Shown here one piece after another: positions 25,650-34,681 of a DNA stretch of 64,000 nt. The notes below the pieces were generated by a model. It did not search any database, was not told the DNA's origin, and worked only from the letters and a program-made list of their open reading frames with translations. The translations under genes were made by a program, and so were the position numbers. This DNA comes from an uncultured Clostridia bacterium (GTDB lineage: Bacteria > Bacillota > Clostridia > Lachnospirales > Cellulosilyticaceae), in NCBI GenBank assembly GCA_937921505.1, contig CAKZUB010000019.1, positions 1 to 64,000 of the forward strand. The letters are read 5' to 3'. Position 1 is the stretch's first letter; each line of letters opens with the position of its first letter.

Positions 25650-26612
25650 ATGAGAAAAATATATAGTTTATTGATGATAGTAATATTATTAATGATAGGA
25701 TGCAATCTCAGAAATTTAAAAGAAGAGTATACGTCAGAAGATAAAGGTATAGTTGTAGGGTTTTCACAAATGGAAAATAATAGTCCTTGGCGTATTGCAG
25801 AAACAAACAGTATAAGAAGTGAAGCTGAAAAAAGAGGTATTGAACTTATATTTACTGATGCTCAGGCAAATGTAGAAAAGCAAATTTCAGATGTTCAGTA
25901 TTTAATCGAACAAAAGGTAGACTATATTATCTTAGCACCCAAGCTATATGATGAGCTTGGTGAAGCATTACAGCTTTCAAAGGATGCAGGGATTCCTGTG
26001 ATTTTACTAGACCGTAAAGCAAAAGGAGAAGCAGGAAAGGATTACTTAACATTGATAGCCTCCGATTTTATTTGGCAATCTCAACAAGCAGGGAAATTAT
26101 TAGCAGAAGCTACGAGTGGGAGAGCAAATATAGTTGAACTTACAGGTACAGTGGGCTCTTCAGTTGCAATCGAAAGATCAAAAGGATTTAAGGATATCAT
26201 TGATCAATATGAAGAGATGACGGTCATTGCTTCACAAAGTGCTGATTTTACTAGAGTTGATGCGAAAAAAGTAATGGGAAGTATTATTCGAGAAAGGGGT
26301 AAAGAAATTACTGCGGTGTACGCACATAATGATGAAATGGCAATAGGAGCAATTATAGCATTAAAAGGGGCTGGAATAAACCCAGGAAAAGATATCATTA
26401 TTGTTTCAATTGATGGTGAACGCGATGCATTAAAGGCAATTATAGCTAATGATTTATATGCAACAATAGAATGCAATCCCTTTATGGGAGCTATAACATT
26501 TGATGTTATTGAGAGACATTTAGCAGGAGAAAAAATAGAACCTTTTATTATCATTAAGGACCGAATATTTACTAAGCAGAATGCAATAGAACATGTAGAT
26601 TCTGCTTTCTAA
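25650..26612 (+). CDS. YtfQ-like sugar-binding lipoprotein, probable sensor component
   Basis: Periplasmic-binding-protein fold of type I, about 320 residues, lipid-anchored at Cys18 (LLMIGC). It strongly resembles the galactofuranose-binding protein YtfQ (GFSQMENNSPWRIAETNSI, then YAHNDEMAIGAI and SIDGERDALKAI). No transporter genes follow it directly, because a terminator lies downstream. It is divergent from the kinase gene, which fits a sensor role like that of XylFII. ATG 25650 is preferred over GTG 25641, which lies in the ribosome site TAGGTGA. It is related to, but clearly diverged from, the transport binding proteins at 26989 and 44841. Confidence 0.87.
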   Translation: MRKIYSLLMIVILLMIGCNLRNLKEEYTSEDKGIVVGFSQMENNSPWRIAETNSIRSEAEKRGIELIFTDAQANVEKQISDVQYLIEQKVDYIILAPKLYDELGEALQLSKDAGIPVILLDRKAKGEAGKDYLTLIASDFIWQSQQAGKLLAEATSGRANIVELTGTVGSSVAIERSKGFKDIIDQYEEMTVIASQSADFTRVDAKKVMGSIIRERGKEITAVYAHNDEMAIGAIIALKGAGINPGKDIIIVSIDGERDALKAIIANDLYATIECNPFMGAITFDVIERHLAGEKIEPFIIIKDRIFTKQNAIEHVDSAF

Positions 26613-26663
26613 CTTAATGAAAAAACGTAGGAACTTAAAAGAAAGGTAATCATTAACTAAGAG

Positions 26664-26718
26664 AACAAGTTATATTTGGCCAGTTTATTTGGATGATATA
26701 ACTTGTTTTCTTATTTTT
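26664..26718 (+). terminator. terminator after the sensor binding-protein gene
   Basis: AACAAGTTATAT (26664-26675) pairs with ATATAACTTGTT (26696-26707), followed by a T-rich stretch including TATTTTTTA. Confidence 0.75.
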
Positions 26719-26823
26719 TATATAAAGTAATTTGTATTTATAAAATAGAATTGTGATTCAAAAGAATATTAAACTTTTTTAGTCTCTTCAAATAAAATTT
26801 AAAGCAGTTCAAAAGCTAGTTGA

Positions 26824-26852
26824 TTAACAAAAGCATCAATCTACTGTATCAT
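26824..26852 (+). promoter_or_regulatory. promoter of the copy A importer operon
   Basis: TTAACA (26824-26829), 17 bases, then TATCAT (26847-26852). The 17-base spacer ends in CTACTG here and TTACTG at 19204-19232. The similarity to that promoter continues about 45 bases upstream, including TTCAAATAAA and CTAGTTGATTAAC, which suggests a common activator site. Confidence 0.62.
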
Positions 26853-26988
26853 TATAGACATAACTTAGCTTTAAAAAATCATCAAACAAGATATAACTAA
26901 AATAGGCCTGTTTTAGTTATGTTTTGCTATGGTTATGAAGCTAGGGTGAGTTCTATCAAACTAAAATAAAAAAATGGAGGGGTAATTA

Positions 26989-28005
26989 ATGAAAAAACTT
27001 TTTTCTATATTGGTAATTGCAGCAATGACATTTACAATGGCTGGTTGTGCTTCGGGGGGAGCAACAAAAAATACTCCGGCAGAAACTTCAAAGGGAGCTT
27101 CTGATAATAAAACAGAGGAAAAGAAAGTTGAAGAAAAGAAAACGCGCGAAACGATTAAAGTAGGGTTCTCACAAATGGAAAATAACGGCCCATGGCGTAT
27201 CGCAGAAACAAATAGTGTTAGAGGAGAAGCAGAAAAAAGAGGCATTCAACTTGTATATACAGACGCTCAAAGTGATACAGCTAAACAAGTATCTGACGTA
27301 GAAGACTTAATTGCACAAGGTGTAGATTATATTGTCTTAGCGCCAAGAGAATACGAAGGATTAGCACCAGCGCTAGAATCAGCAAAAGAAGCTGGAATCC
27401 CAGTTATCTTAATAGATAGAGAAGCAAAAGGAGAGTATTTAACTCTTGTAGTTTCAGATTTTATTTGGGAAGGTCAGCAAGCTGGATTATTATTAGCTGA
27501 AAAAACAGGCGGAAAAGCTAACATTGTAGAACTTAGTGGTACAGCAGGCTCATCTGTTGCGATTGACCGAGCTAATGGATTTGCTGATGGGATTAAAGAA
27601 TATCCTGATATGAAAATTATTTCTTCACAATCTGCAGATTTTTCAAGAGCAGAAGGACAAAAAGTTATGGAAAACATCATTCAAGCAAAAGGAAAAGAAA
27701 TTACAGCAGTTTATGCACACAATGATGAAATGGCAATAGGTGCTATTCAAGCATTAAAAGCAGCAGGAATGCAACCAGGAAAAGATGTTATTGTTATCTC
27801 AATTGATGGTCAAAAAGATGCATTAAAGAGCATTATTTCAGGAGAATTATTTGCATCTATCGAATGTAGTCCTTTCTTTGGGCCAATAGCATTTGACATT
27901 ATTGAACGTCACTTGATTGGAGCAGAAATACAGAAGAAAATAATTAATGAAGATAGAATATTTACAATTAAAAATGCTGCAGAATTTGTAGACTCAGCAT
28001 ACTAA
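26989..28005 (+). CDS. YtfQ-like sugar-binding lipoprotein of the importer, copy A
   Basis: Extracellular receptor of the ABC importer, 338 residues, lipid-anchored at Cys20 (FTMAGC) with a Lys/Glu-rich linker. The binding domain strongly resembles galactofuranose-binding YtfQ (GFSQMENNGPWRIAETNSV; VVSDFIWEGQQAG; VYAHNDEMAIGAIQAL; SIDGQKDALKSI). A furanose-form sugar is therefore a reasonable guess for the ligand. It is close to the copy B protein except in the signal peptide and linker. A hairpin separates it from the ATPase gene. Confidence 0.9.
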   Translation: MKKLFSILVIAAMTFTMAGCASGGATKNTPAETSKGASDNKTEEKKVEEKKTRETIKVGFSQMENNGPWRIAETNSVRGEAEKRGIQLVYTDAQSDTAKQVSDVEDLIAQGVDYIVLAPREYEGLAPALESAKEAGIPVILIDREAKGEYLTLVVSDFIWEGQQAGLLLAEKTGGKANIVELSGTAGSSVAIDRANGFADGIKEYPDMKIISSQSADFSRAEGQKVMENIIQAKGKEITAVYAHNDEMAIGAIQALKAAGMQPGKDVIVISIDGQKDALKSIISGELFASIECSPFFGPIAFDIIERHLIGAEIQKKIINEDRIFTIKNAAEFVDSAY

Positions 28006-28019
28006 AAAAGAATTACATA

Positions 28020-28042
28020 AGAGAGGATATAAAATCCTCTCT
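28020..28042 (+). terminator. intercistronic hairpin between binding-protein and ATPase genes, copy A
   Basis: AGAGAGGAT (28020-28028) pairs with ATCCTCTCT (28034-28042). A hairpin of the same shape occurs at 45860-45884 in copy B. It probably stabilises or trims the transcript so that binding protein is made in excess. Confidence 0.65.
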
Positions 28043-28067
28043 TTATAAATGAAAGGAGGGACTTAGG

Positions 28068-29585
28068 TTGGATGAACATGTATTGCTACATATGAAAGGT
28101 ATCAGTAAAGATTTTCCAGGTGTAAAGGCATTAAAACAAGTAGATTTAGAAGTTAAAAAAGGTGAAGTACATGCACTCATGGGAGAAAATGGAGCAGGGA
28201 AGTCAACGTTGATTAAAGTATTGACGGGTGTTCACGTAGAGGACGAGGGCGAGATCTACTTTGAAGGCAAGCAGATTTTCACCAACAATACGTTGCAAGC
28301 TCAAAAATGTGGTATTAGCACAATTTATCAAGAGTTAGACCTCATTCCAGAGTTAAGTATTTGCGAGAATGTTTTCCTGGGTAGGGAGATTATGAAGAAC
28401 GGTATGATAGACTGGAAGGCTACAGAAGAAAAAGCAAAAGCATTACTATTAGATATGGGTATTAAAGTAGATGTAAGAGGTATTTTAAGCAGACAAAGCA
28501 CTGCTATTCAACAAATGGTATCAATTGCCAGAGCCATATCTATTAATGCAAGACTTGTTGTAATGGATGAACCTACATCTTCATTAGATGATAAAGAGGT
28601 AAAAGTTTTATTTGAAGTTATTAAGAAATTAAAAAAACAGAATATCTCAGTTATATTTATTAGTCATAGGTTAGATGAGATTTTTGAGATATGTGATTCA
28701 ATTACTATTTTAAAAGATGGTGAGCACGTTGGGTCTTCAGCAGTAAAAGATATTACAAAGTTAGAATTAGTATCTAAAATGATTGGAAAAGATGCATCTA
28801 AAATTATATCTCGGAAAAAAAGCTATAACAAAGATAAAATGAGCAGTGGAAATATTATTGAGACAAAAAATATTATTTGTGGACCTAAAGTAAGAGGCAT
28901 TGATATTGAAGTGAAAAAAGGTGAAGTAGTAGGACTCGCTGGGTTACTAGGTTCTGGCAGAACGGAACTAGCGAGATTAATTTTTGGTGCAGATTCGCCT
29001 CAAAAGGGTGAGATTCACATCAATGGAAAAAAGGTTAAACTAAATCGACCAAAAGATGCCATAAGACATGGCCTCGGATTTTGCCCAGAAGACAGAAAAG
29101 TGGAAGGGATTATACCTCACATGTCTGTTAAGGAGAATATCACGCTCGCTATGCTCCCTAGACTTACAAAAATGGGGGTAGTGTCAAAGAAAGAACAAGA
29201 AAAGATAGTCAATAAGTATATACAGGCACTTAAGATTAAAACACCTCATATGAATCAAGCAGTAAAAAACTTGAGTGGAGGAAATCAACAAAAAGTAATT
29301 TTAGCAAGATGGATGTGCATGAATCCAGAGTTATTAATTTTAGATGAACCTACTAGAGGAATTGACGTAGGTGCCAAAACAGAAATTCTAGACTTAATAG
29401 AAAAATTGGCAGAGGATAATATCAGTGTACTCATGATATCATCTGAGATTGAAGAACTCATGCATGCTTGCGATAGAATTGCAGTTATGAGAGATGGTAA
29501 AAAAGTAGGAGAGCTATATGCAGAAGCAATTGATGAAGAAGCTATTATGAATTCGATTGCTGAAGGTCATAACTCATTTGCATAA
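28068..29585 (+). CDS. sugar ABC transporter ATP-binding protein (YtfR/RbsA type), copy A
   Basis: Duplicated ABC ATPase of 505 residues that powers sugar import. The N-terminal half has Walker A GENGAGKST and Walker B LVVMDEPTSSLDD, with a degenerate signature. The C-terminal half has a degenerate Walker A (GLLGSGRTE), signature LSGGNQQKV and Walker B LLILDEPTRGIDVG. This asymmetry is normal for the RbsA/MglA/YtfR family. It starts with TTG 28068 after AAAGGAGGG. Confidence 0.93.
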   Translation: MDEHVLLHMKGISKDFPGVKALKQVDLEVKKGEVHALMGENGAGKSTLIKVLTGVHVEDEGEIYFEGKQIFTNNTLQAQKCGISTIYQELDLIPELSICENVFLGREIMKNGMIDWKATEEKAKALLLDMGIKVDVRGILSRQSTAIQQMVSIARAISINARLVVMDEPTSSLDDKEVKVLFEVIKKLKKQNISVIFISHRLDEIFEICDSITILKDGEHVGSSAVKDITKLELVSKMIGKDASKIISRKKSYNKDKMSSGNIIETKNIICGPKVRGIDIEVKKGEVVGLAGLLGSGRTELARLIFGADSPQKGEIHINGKKVKLNRPKDAIRHGLGFCPEDRKVEGIIPHMSVKENITLAMLPRLTKMGVVSKKEQEKIVNKYIQALKIKTPHMNQAVKNLSGGNQQKVILARWMCMNPELLILDEPTRGIDVGAKTEILDLIEKLAEDNISVLMISSEIEELMHACDRIAVMRDGKKVGELYAEAIDEEAIMNSIAEGHNSFA

Positions 29586-29603
29586 AAGAAAGAAGGTGAA
29601 AAA

Positions 29604-30569
29604 ATGGAAAAAAGTACAAGCAAGGCAATTGAAACAAGGAACCGAGAAATAGATTGGAAGACATTATTTAATAAATATGCAACGCCTATATTATTAGTGT
29701 CTCTGATTGTAATTAACGTTTTATTTACTCCTAACTTTGCAAATGTTAATACAATGTGGAACATTTTAATTCAAATGACTACTATACTTTTAACAGCACT
29801 TGGTATGACTTTAGTTATTGCATCAGGTGGTATAGACATTTCGGTAGGATCTATTATGGCTATATCCTCCATTGTAACAGCAAAATCTTTAGGATTTGGT
29901 GTACTGCAAGCCATTATTTTAGGTTTATTAGTCTCTGCTCTTTGTGGCTTATTTATTGGCTTTATCATTGCAAGATTTAAGATACAACCTATTATTGTAA
30001 CATTACCTATGATGATTGGTATAAGAGGAATAGCTCAAGTTATTAACGATTCTCAGCTCTTAAATTTTAATGAGCCTAAGCTCTCTTTTATTGGAACTTA
30101 TAAATTGCCAGGGAATATACCTATACAAATGTTAATAATGATTGTTGTTGTTGGAATTGTATATTTTATATCTAATAAAATGGCTTTTGGCCGTTATGTT
30201 CAAGCAATGGGAGACAATTATAAAGCATCAAGATTAACTGGAATTAATACTTTTATCATAACAATAGGTATTTATATGATTTCAGCAACGCTCGCAGGTT
30301 TTGCCGGAATTATTGAGACAGCTCGTTTATCAGCAGCAGATGCTAATGCCATAGGAAAATTAATGGAACTAGACGCTATTGCAGCAGTAGCAGTAGGCGG
30401 AACACCAATGAAGGGTGGCAGACCAAATATTATTGGCACCGTTTTTGGAGTTTTAATTATTCAAATTATTACTGTAGCAGTGAATATGAATAATATTCCT
30501 TTTACCTATTCCTTAGTTCTAAAAGCTATAGTAATTATTCTGGCACTTTGGGCACGCAGAGACAAATAG
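29604..30569 (+). CDS. sugar ABC transporter permease (YtfT type), copy A
   Basis: Membrane subunit of the importer, 321 residues, about eight to ten hydrophobic helices. RbsC-family signatures are ALGMTLVIASGGIDISVGSI and the late DAIAAVAVGGTPMKGGRPNI. Two different permeases after a single ATPase is the arrangement of the ytfQRT-yjfF galactofuranose importer. Confidence 0.9.
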   Translation: MEKSTSKAIETRNREIDWKTLFNKYATPILLVSLIVINVLFTPNFANVNTMWNILIQMTTILLTALGMTLVIASGGIDISVGSIMAISSIVTAKSLGFGVLQAIILGLLVSALCGLFIGFIIARFKIQPIIVTLPMMIGIRGIAQVINDSQLLNFNEPKLSFIGTYKLPGNIPIQMLIMIVVVGIVYFISNKMAFGRYVQAMGDNYKASRLTGINTFIITIGIYMISATLAGFAGIIETARLSAADANAIGKLMELDAIAAVAVGGTPMKGGRPNIIGTVFGVLIIQIITVAVNMNNIPFTYSLVLKAIVIILALWARRDK

Positions 30570-30584
30570 AAAGAAGGTGAATAC

Positions 30585-31574
30585 ATGAACATAATAGATT
30601 TAACAATAAATAAAGTTAAGTCATTTGACTTTAAGAGATTTATCAAAGAAGAAGGAGCTTTAATTACTTTTCTTGTATTATTTATTTTTGCAACCTATAG
30701 ATACGATCAATTTTTTACTGTTTTAAACTTGAAGAATGTTTTAAGACAAGTAAGTATGTTAGGCTTTGTAGCTATTGGAATGACTTTTGTAATCTTAATT
30801 GGAGGCATTGATTTATCAGTAGGCTCTACATTAGCCGTAGCTGGCGTTGTAGCAGCAAAACTTTCTTCTTATGGGATCGCAGTTGCTATCATTATTCCTG
30901 TTCTAATTGGTATTATTTTGGGGGTTACAAATGGCATACTAGTTACTAAGTTAAAGATTGTTCCATTTATTGCAACACTTGCAACCATGCTAGGTATTCG
31001 CGGAATAGCGTATATTGCAACGGGAGAGTTATCCGTTGGAGCAAGTTCTGCGTCACCAGGGTTTATCCAACTTGGAAGAGGTTTTGTTTTTGGTATCCCA
31101 GTTCCTGCTATTTTATTTGTTTTAGCAATAATAGCCGCCGTATTAGTGTCTCAAAAAACTAAATTTGGCAGGCATGTATATGCTGTTGGAGGAAATGAAG
31201 AAGCATCAAGAATGATGGGACTAAAAGTAGATAAAATTAAAATATTAGTTTATACAATAAGTGGAGCGATGGCAGCATTCGCAGGCGTTATTTTAACATC
31301 AAGACTCGGAGCTGGGCAACCAGTTGCTGGAGACGGTTGGGAGCTAACAGCTATAGCTGCTACTGTCATTGGAGGAACTCTTATAACAGGTGGTGTTGGA
31401 AAGTTTACTGGCACTTTCTTTGGAGTTTTAATTACTGGAATTATTCAAAATATGTTTAATATGCAAGGCAACTTAAATGTATGGTGGCAAAATATTTTGA
31501 TGGGAGCTATTTTGCTAAGCGTTGTTATTGCACAGTCACAAACAAGTAAGGTAAGAAAAGCTGTAAGCTCTTAG
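30585..31574 (+). CDS. sugar ABC transporter permease (YjfF type), copy A
   Basis: Second membrane subunit, 329 residues. It carries the same family signature, AIGMTFVILIGGIDLSVGST, and a late WELTAIAATVIGGTLITGGV. It is distinct in sequence from the preceding permease, so the two probably form a heterodimer. Sixteen bases separate the genes and each has an AGAAGGTGA ribosome site. Confidence 0.9.
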   Translation: MNIIDLTINKVKSFDFKRFIKEEGALITFLVLFIFATYRYDQFFTVLNLKNVLRQVSMLGFVAIGMTFVILIGGIDLSVGSTLAVAGVVAAKLSSYGIAVAIIIPVLIGIILGVTNGILVTKLKIVPFIATLATMLGIRGIAYIATGELSVGASSASPGFIQLGRGFVFGIPVPAILFVLAIIAAVLVSQKTKFGRHVYAVGGNEEASRMMGLKVDKIKILVYTISGAMAAFAGVILTSRLGAGQPVAGDGWELTAIAATVIGGTLITGGVGKFTGTFFGVLITGIIQNMFNMQGNLNVWWQNILMGAILLSVVIAQSQTSKVRKAVSS

Positions 31575-31632
31575 AAGGAATAATATAAGATATTAAATAC
31601 TTAGCCAGTATTCATAAGAAAGAGGTGAGCTA

Positions 31633-33168
31633 GTGGGGGCACTAATTGGTATAGATATAGGAACTACGGGAACAAAAGCTGCAATTTTTGATGAATCAGG
31701 AAATCTTTTAGCAGAGAGTTATATAGAAAGCAAATTATATTATCCAAAGCCAGGTTGGGTAGAACAGAACCCAGAAGAGTTTTATGATACGACACTACAA
31801 ACAATTAGCGACATTGTTAGAAAGACTAATATTCAGCCAAAAGATGTAAAAGCAATTTGCATTGATGGTCAGATGGCTGGCGTGCTAGGTATAGATAGTA
31901 ATTATGAACCTGTAACAAGATATGATTCATGGCTTGATAACCGCTGCAGCAAATATGTAGAGTATATTAAACAAAATCATGAAGATGAAGTGATGAAAAC
32001 TGCAGGCTTACCATCAACAGTAGCACATTGTGCAAAAATATTATGGTGGAAAAATGAAGAGCCAGAAATTTATCAAAGAATTGAAAAGTTCATTCAGCCT
32101 GCCGCATTTGTAGCTGGAAAAATGGTAGGTTTAAAAGGAAAAGAGGCATTTATAGATTATACTTATCTGCACTTTACAGGACTATATGATGCAGCAACTA
32201 CACAGTGGTCAGAAAAACTCTTAAAGGCATTTGATATTGATAGGTCCAAGATGCCTGAAATAGTTGAGCCTTGGAAGGTAATAGGTACATTAACGAGAGA
32301 TGTAGCAAGTGCATGTGGCTTAACAACAGGGACAGCTGTAGTAGCTGGTATGGGTGATCAAGCAGCAGGATTTTTAGGAGCAGGACTTGTTGAACCTGGG
32401 TTAATCGTTGATGTTGCTGGAACAGCAAGTGTTTTTGCTTGTTGTGTAGATAAATTCAATCCAGATTTAAAACATAAAACATTATTATTCCCAAAAGCAG
32501 CTTCTAAAGGACTATGGTTTCCACATGCCTACATTGGAGGAGGGGGACTTTGCTTACGCTGGTTTAGAGATGGTATTCTTCAGCCTTCAAAAGAACAGTT
32601 AGAAGAAGCTTACAATATGCTTAATGAAGAAGCAAAAGATATTAAACCAGGCACAGATGGTCTTCTCTTTGTTCCTCACTTAGGAGGAAGAAATTATCCT
32701 TATAACAATGAAGTAAGGGGTACATGGGCAGGTTTTAGCTGGGGACATGAAAGAAAACATTTTTATAAAAGCATGTTAGAAGCCATAGCTTATGAATACT
32801 ATTATTACTTATCAATTGAGAAAGAACTGTTTAAAGATCTGCAGTTTAAGGAAGTAAGGGTAATAGGTGGAGGCAGTAAAAGCCAGATGTTTAACCAACT
32901 CAAGGCAGATGTTTTAGGCATTCCCTATGTTCAAGTTTCTAGATCAGAAGTAGGCGTATTGGGGTCTGCTATATGTGCAGGATATGGTGTAGGCATTTAT
33001 AAAGATATGGATAAAACCGCGAAAGAATTTATCACAACTAAAAACCGTATAGAACCTAACGACAAAAATACTAAAATTTACCAAGAATATGCTAACGTCT
33101 ATCTAGAGATGATACAAACAATGGAACCCGTATACAAGAAAATTTATGAGTTAAATAATAGAGCATAA
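31633..33168 (+). CDS. FGGY-family sugar kinase (xylulokinase-like), copy A
   Basis: Cytoplasmic kinase of 511 residues expected to phosphorylate the imported sugar or its first product. It has the phosphate loop IGIDIGTTGTKAAIF, CIDGQMAGVLG, YDSWLDNRC near residue 96, the ATP-side VAGMGDQAAGFLGAG and VIGGGSKSQMFNQLKADVLG. The family cannot be refined to a substrate by eye. GTG 31633 follows AGAGGTGAG. It is encoded directly after the importer in both copies, so the kinase step is a core part of the pathway. Confidence 0.88.
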   Translation: MGALIGIDIGTTGTKAAIFDESGNLLAESYIESKLYYPKPGWVEQNPEEFYDTTLQTISDIVRKTNIQPKDVKAICIDGQMAGVLGIDSNYEPVTRYDSWLDNRCSKYVEYIKQNHEDEVMKTAGLPSTVAHCAKILWWKNEEPEIYQRIEKFIQPAAFVAGKMVGLKGKEAFIDYTYLHFTGLYDAATTQWSEKLLKAFDIDRSKMPEIVEPWKVIGTLTRDVASACGLTTGTAVVAGMGDQAAGFLGAGLVEPGLIVDVAGTASVFACCVDKFNPDLKHKTLLFPKAASKGLWFPHAYIGGGGLCLRWFRDGILQPSKEQLEEAYNMLNEEAKDIKPGTDGLLFVPHLGGRNYPYNNEVRGTWAGFSWGHERKHFYKSMLEAIAYEYYYYLSIEKELFKDLQFKEVRVIGGGSKSQMFNQLKADVLGIPYVQVSRSEVGVLGSAICAGYGVGIYKDMDKTAKEFITTKNRIEPNDKNTKIYQEYANVYLEMIQTMEPVYKKIYELNNRA

Positions 33169-33206
33169 CATGATTTTTGTAAGTCACTAAAGTGAGGAGG
33201 ATATTT

Positions 33207-33683
33207 ATGAAAGATTTAAAGGTTAAAAAGCTGACAGAAGATAATTTTAAAGCGTATGGTGTTATCCTATCAACGGATTATCTCGAGCAAAACGGTGGAG
33301 ATTCTAACTTTGGCTGGTGGGAAAACCTTGCAGTTTTTGAAGGTATAGGCAGAGTAAGTATTAATGTGCTAAAAGCAAAAGAAAGAGAAATGATCGTTGA
33401 TAAACTTGAGTATCATAATGAAACTGAAGAAGCAGTTATTCCTTTAGGTGGTAAAGATCAGATTATTGTTGTTGCAAAAGCAGGTGCATTAATCGAAGAT
33501 GAAATAGAGGCATTTTATTTAGAAGGAACTAAGGGTGTTGTTCTAAACAAAGGGGTAAGACATTTTATCCCTTATCCAATAAAAGGTGATGTTGATAATA
33601 TTATTATTTTTAAGGATCAGACAGGTGCTAACGACTTGATCTTTGAAGAACTAAAAAATAAATATACATTTATTCAGGAATAA
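33207..33683 (+). CDS. ureidoglycolate lyase (AllA)-like cupin
   Basis: A small 158-residue cupin resembling ureidoglycolate lyase: an LEYHNETEEAVIPLGG core, a VVAKAG strand, and GVVLNKGVRHFIPYPI where AllA has its metal/substrate loop. No other purine or ureide genes are present, so a true allantoin role is unlikely. It may act on a hydroxy- or keto-acid in this pathway. ATG 33207 is chosen because a possible upstream GTG (33192) covers the GAGGAGG ribosome site. It lies between the kinase and the glycyl radical genes and is absent from copy B. Confidence 0.7.
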   Translation: MKDLKVKKLTEDNFKAYGVILSTDYLEQNGGDSNFGWWENLAVFEGIGRVSINVLKAKEREMIVDKLEYHNETEEAVIPLGGKDQIIVVAKAGALIEDEIEAFYLEGTKGVVLNKGVRHFIPYPIKGDVDNIIIFKDQTGANDLIFEELKNKYTFIQE

Positions 33684-33751
33684 TAAGATCTTTTTACACA
33701 AAGACTTTAAAAATAGCATGATATAATGTCAGCTAAGAAAGGAGGGGTGTT

Positions 33752-34648
33752 ATGTTTGGACTAATCAGCAGAATACAACGGTTTTCTGTTAATGACGGAC
33801 CAGGTATTAGAACGACAGTATTTGTAAAAGGCTGCAACCTAAGATGTCAGTGGTGTCATAATCCAGAAACACAGAACACAAAGCCGGAAATAATGTTTTA
33901 TGAACAACATTGCATTGCCTGTGGAAAATGTACAGAAGTTTGTAATAAATCATCACATCATCACATAGAGAATAAAACAAAAAAGTTTAATAGAAATCAT
34001 TGTGACGGCAGTGGAAAGTGTGTAGATGCATGTTTGCATGGAGCACTTGAACTTATTGGAAAGTCTATGGATTCGGATGAAATAGTAGATATTGTATCAA
34101 AAGACTTGAAGTATTATAAGAATTCCGGGGGAGGCCTGACTATTTCCGGAGGAGAGCCGCTGCTGCAAAAAGACTGGGTTAAAGACATTTTTACAAAGAC
34201 AAAACAAAAGGGCATTCATAATGCCCTTGATACAGCATTCAATGTAAATTGGGATGAAATAAAAGATATATTGCCAGTAACAGACTTAGTCCTTTTGGAT
34301 TTAAAATCTATGGATGATAAAGTACATCAACACTATACAACCGTCAGTAATACACAAATCCTTGAAAATGCACAAAAGTTATCCAGAGAAGATGTGGATA
34401 TCATTGTGAGAATTCCAGTAATTGTGGGTGTAAATGATACACTTATTAATATGAAAAGAGCTGCAGATTTCTTGAAAGATTTTAAGAGATTAATACAGGT
34501 AGAACTGCTTCCTTATCATAGCTTTGGCACTGAAAAGAGTAAATGTCTTGGCAGAGAAAGCAGGGTGTTTGAAACACCGACAAAAGAGCAGATGATGGCA
34601 TTAAAAGAATGTTTCATAGAAAAAAATATAAAAACTCTTGTTATGTGA
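33752..34648 (+). CDS. glycyl radical enzyme activating protein (radical SAM)
   Basis: PflA-family activase, 298 residues. It uses S-adenosylmethionine to install the glycyl radical on the enzyme encoded next. The radical SAM motif is CNLRCQWC near residue 30. Two ferredoxin-like clusters are expected between residues 50 and 95. The first is complete (CIACGKCTEVC), while the second reads CDGSGKCVDAC, with Ser in place of one usual Cys. The GGEPLLQ motif for SAM binding is present. It starts at ATG 33752 after AAAGGAGGGG. Confidence 0.92.
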   Translation: MFGLISRIQRFSVNDGPGIRTTVFVKGCNLRCQWCHNPETQNTKPEIMFYEQHCIACGKCTEVCNKSSHHHIENKTKKFNRNHCDGSGKCVDACLHGALELIGKSMDSDEIVDIVSKDLKYYKNSGGGLTISGGEPLLQKDWVKDIFTKTKQKGIHNALDTAFNVNWDEIKDILPVTDLVLLDLKSMDDKVHQHYTTVSNTQILENAQKLSREDVDIIVRIPVIVGVNDTLINMKRAADFLKDFKRLIQVELLPYHSFGTEKSKCLGRESRVFETPTKEQMMALKECFIEKNIKTLVM

Positions 34649-34681
34649 TTCTTTTTGCCTATTGTAAAGGGAGGTAAAATC

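Larger units (their letters stand above)
26613..26988 (+). other. 376-base intergenic region: terminator, promoter and leader hairpin
   Basis: No gene is visible. It holds a terminator for the sensor binding protein (26664-26707), a promoter (26824-26852), and in the transcribed leader an inverted repeat ATAACTAAAA / TTTTAGTTAT (26893-26902 with 26911-26920) around the loop TAGGCCTG. The role of the leader repeat is unknown. Copy B has only a 27-base spacer here. Confidence 0.6.

Noticed and set aside
33207-33683. Allantoin/ureide degradation gene
   Set aside because: Only the fold resembles AllA. The neighbours are sugar and radical-enzyme genes, so the call was limited to AllA-like.
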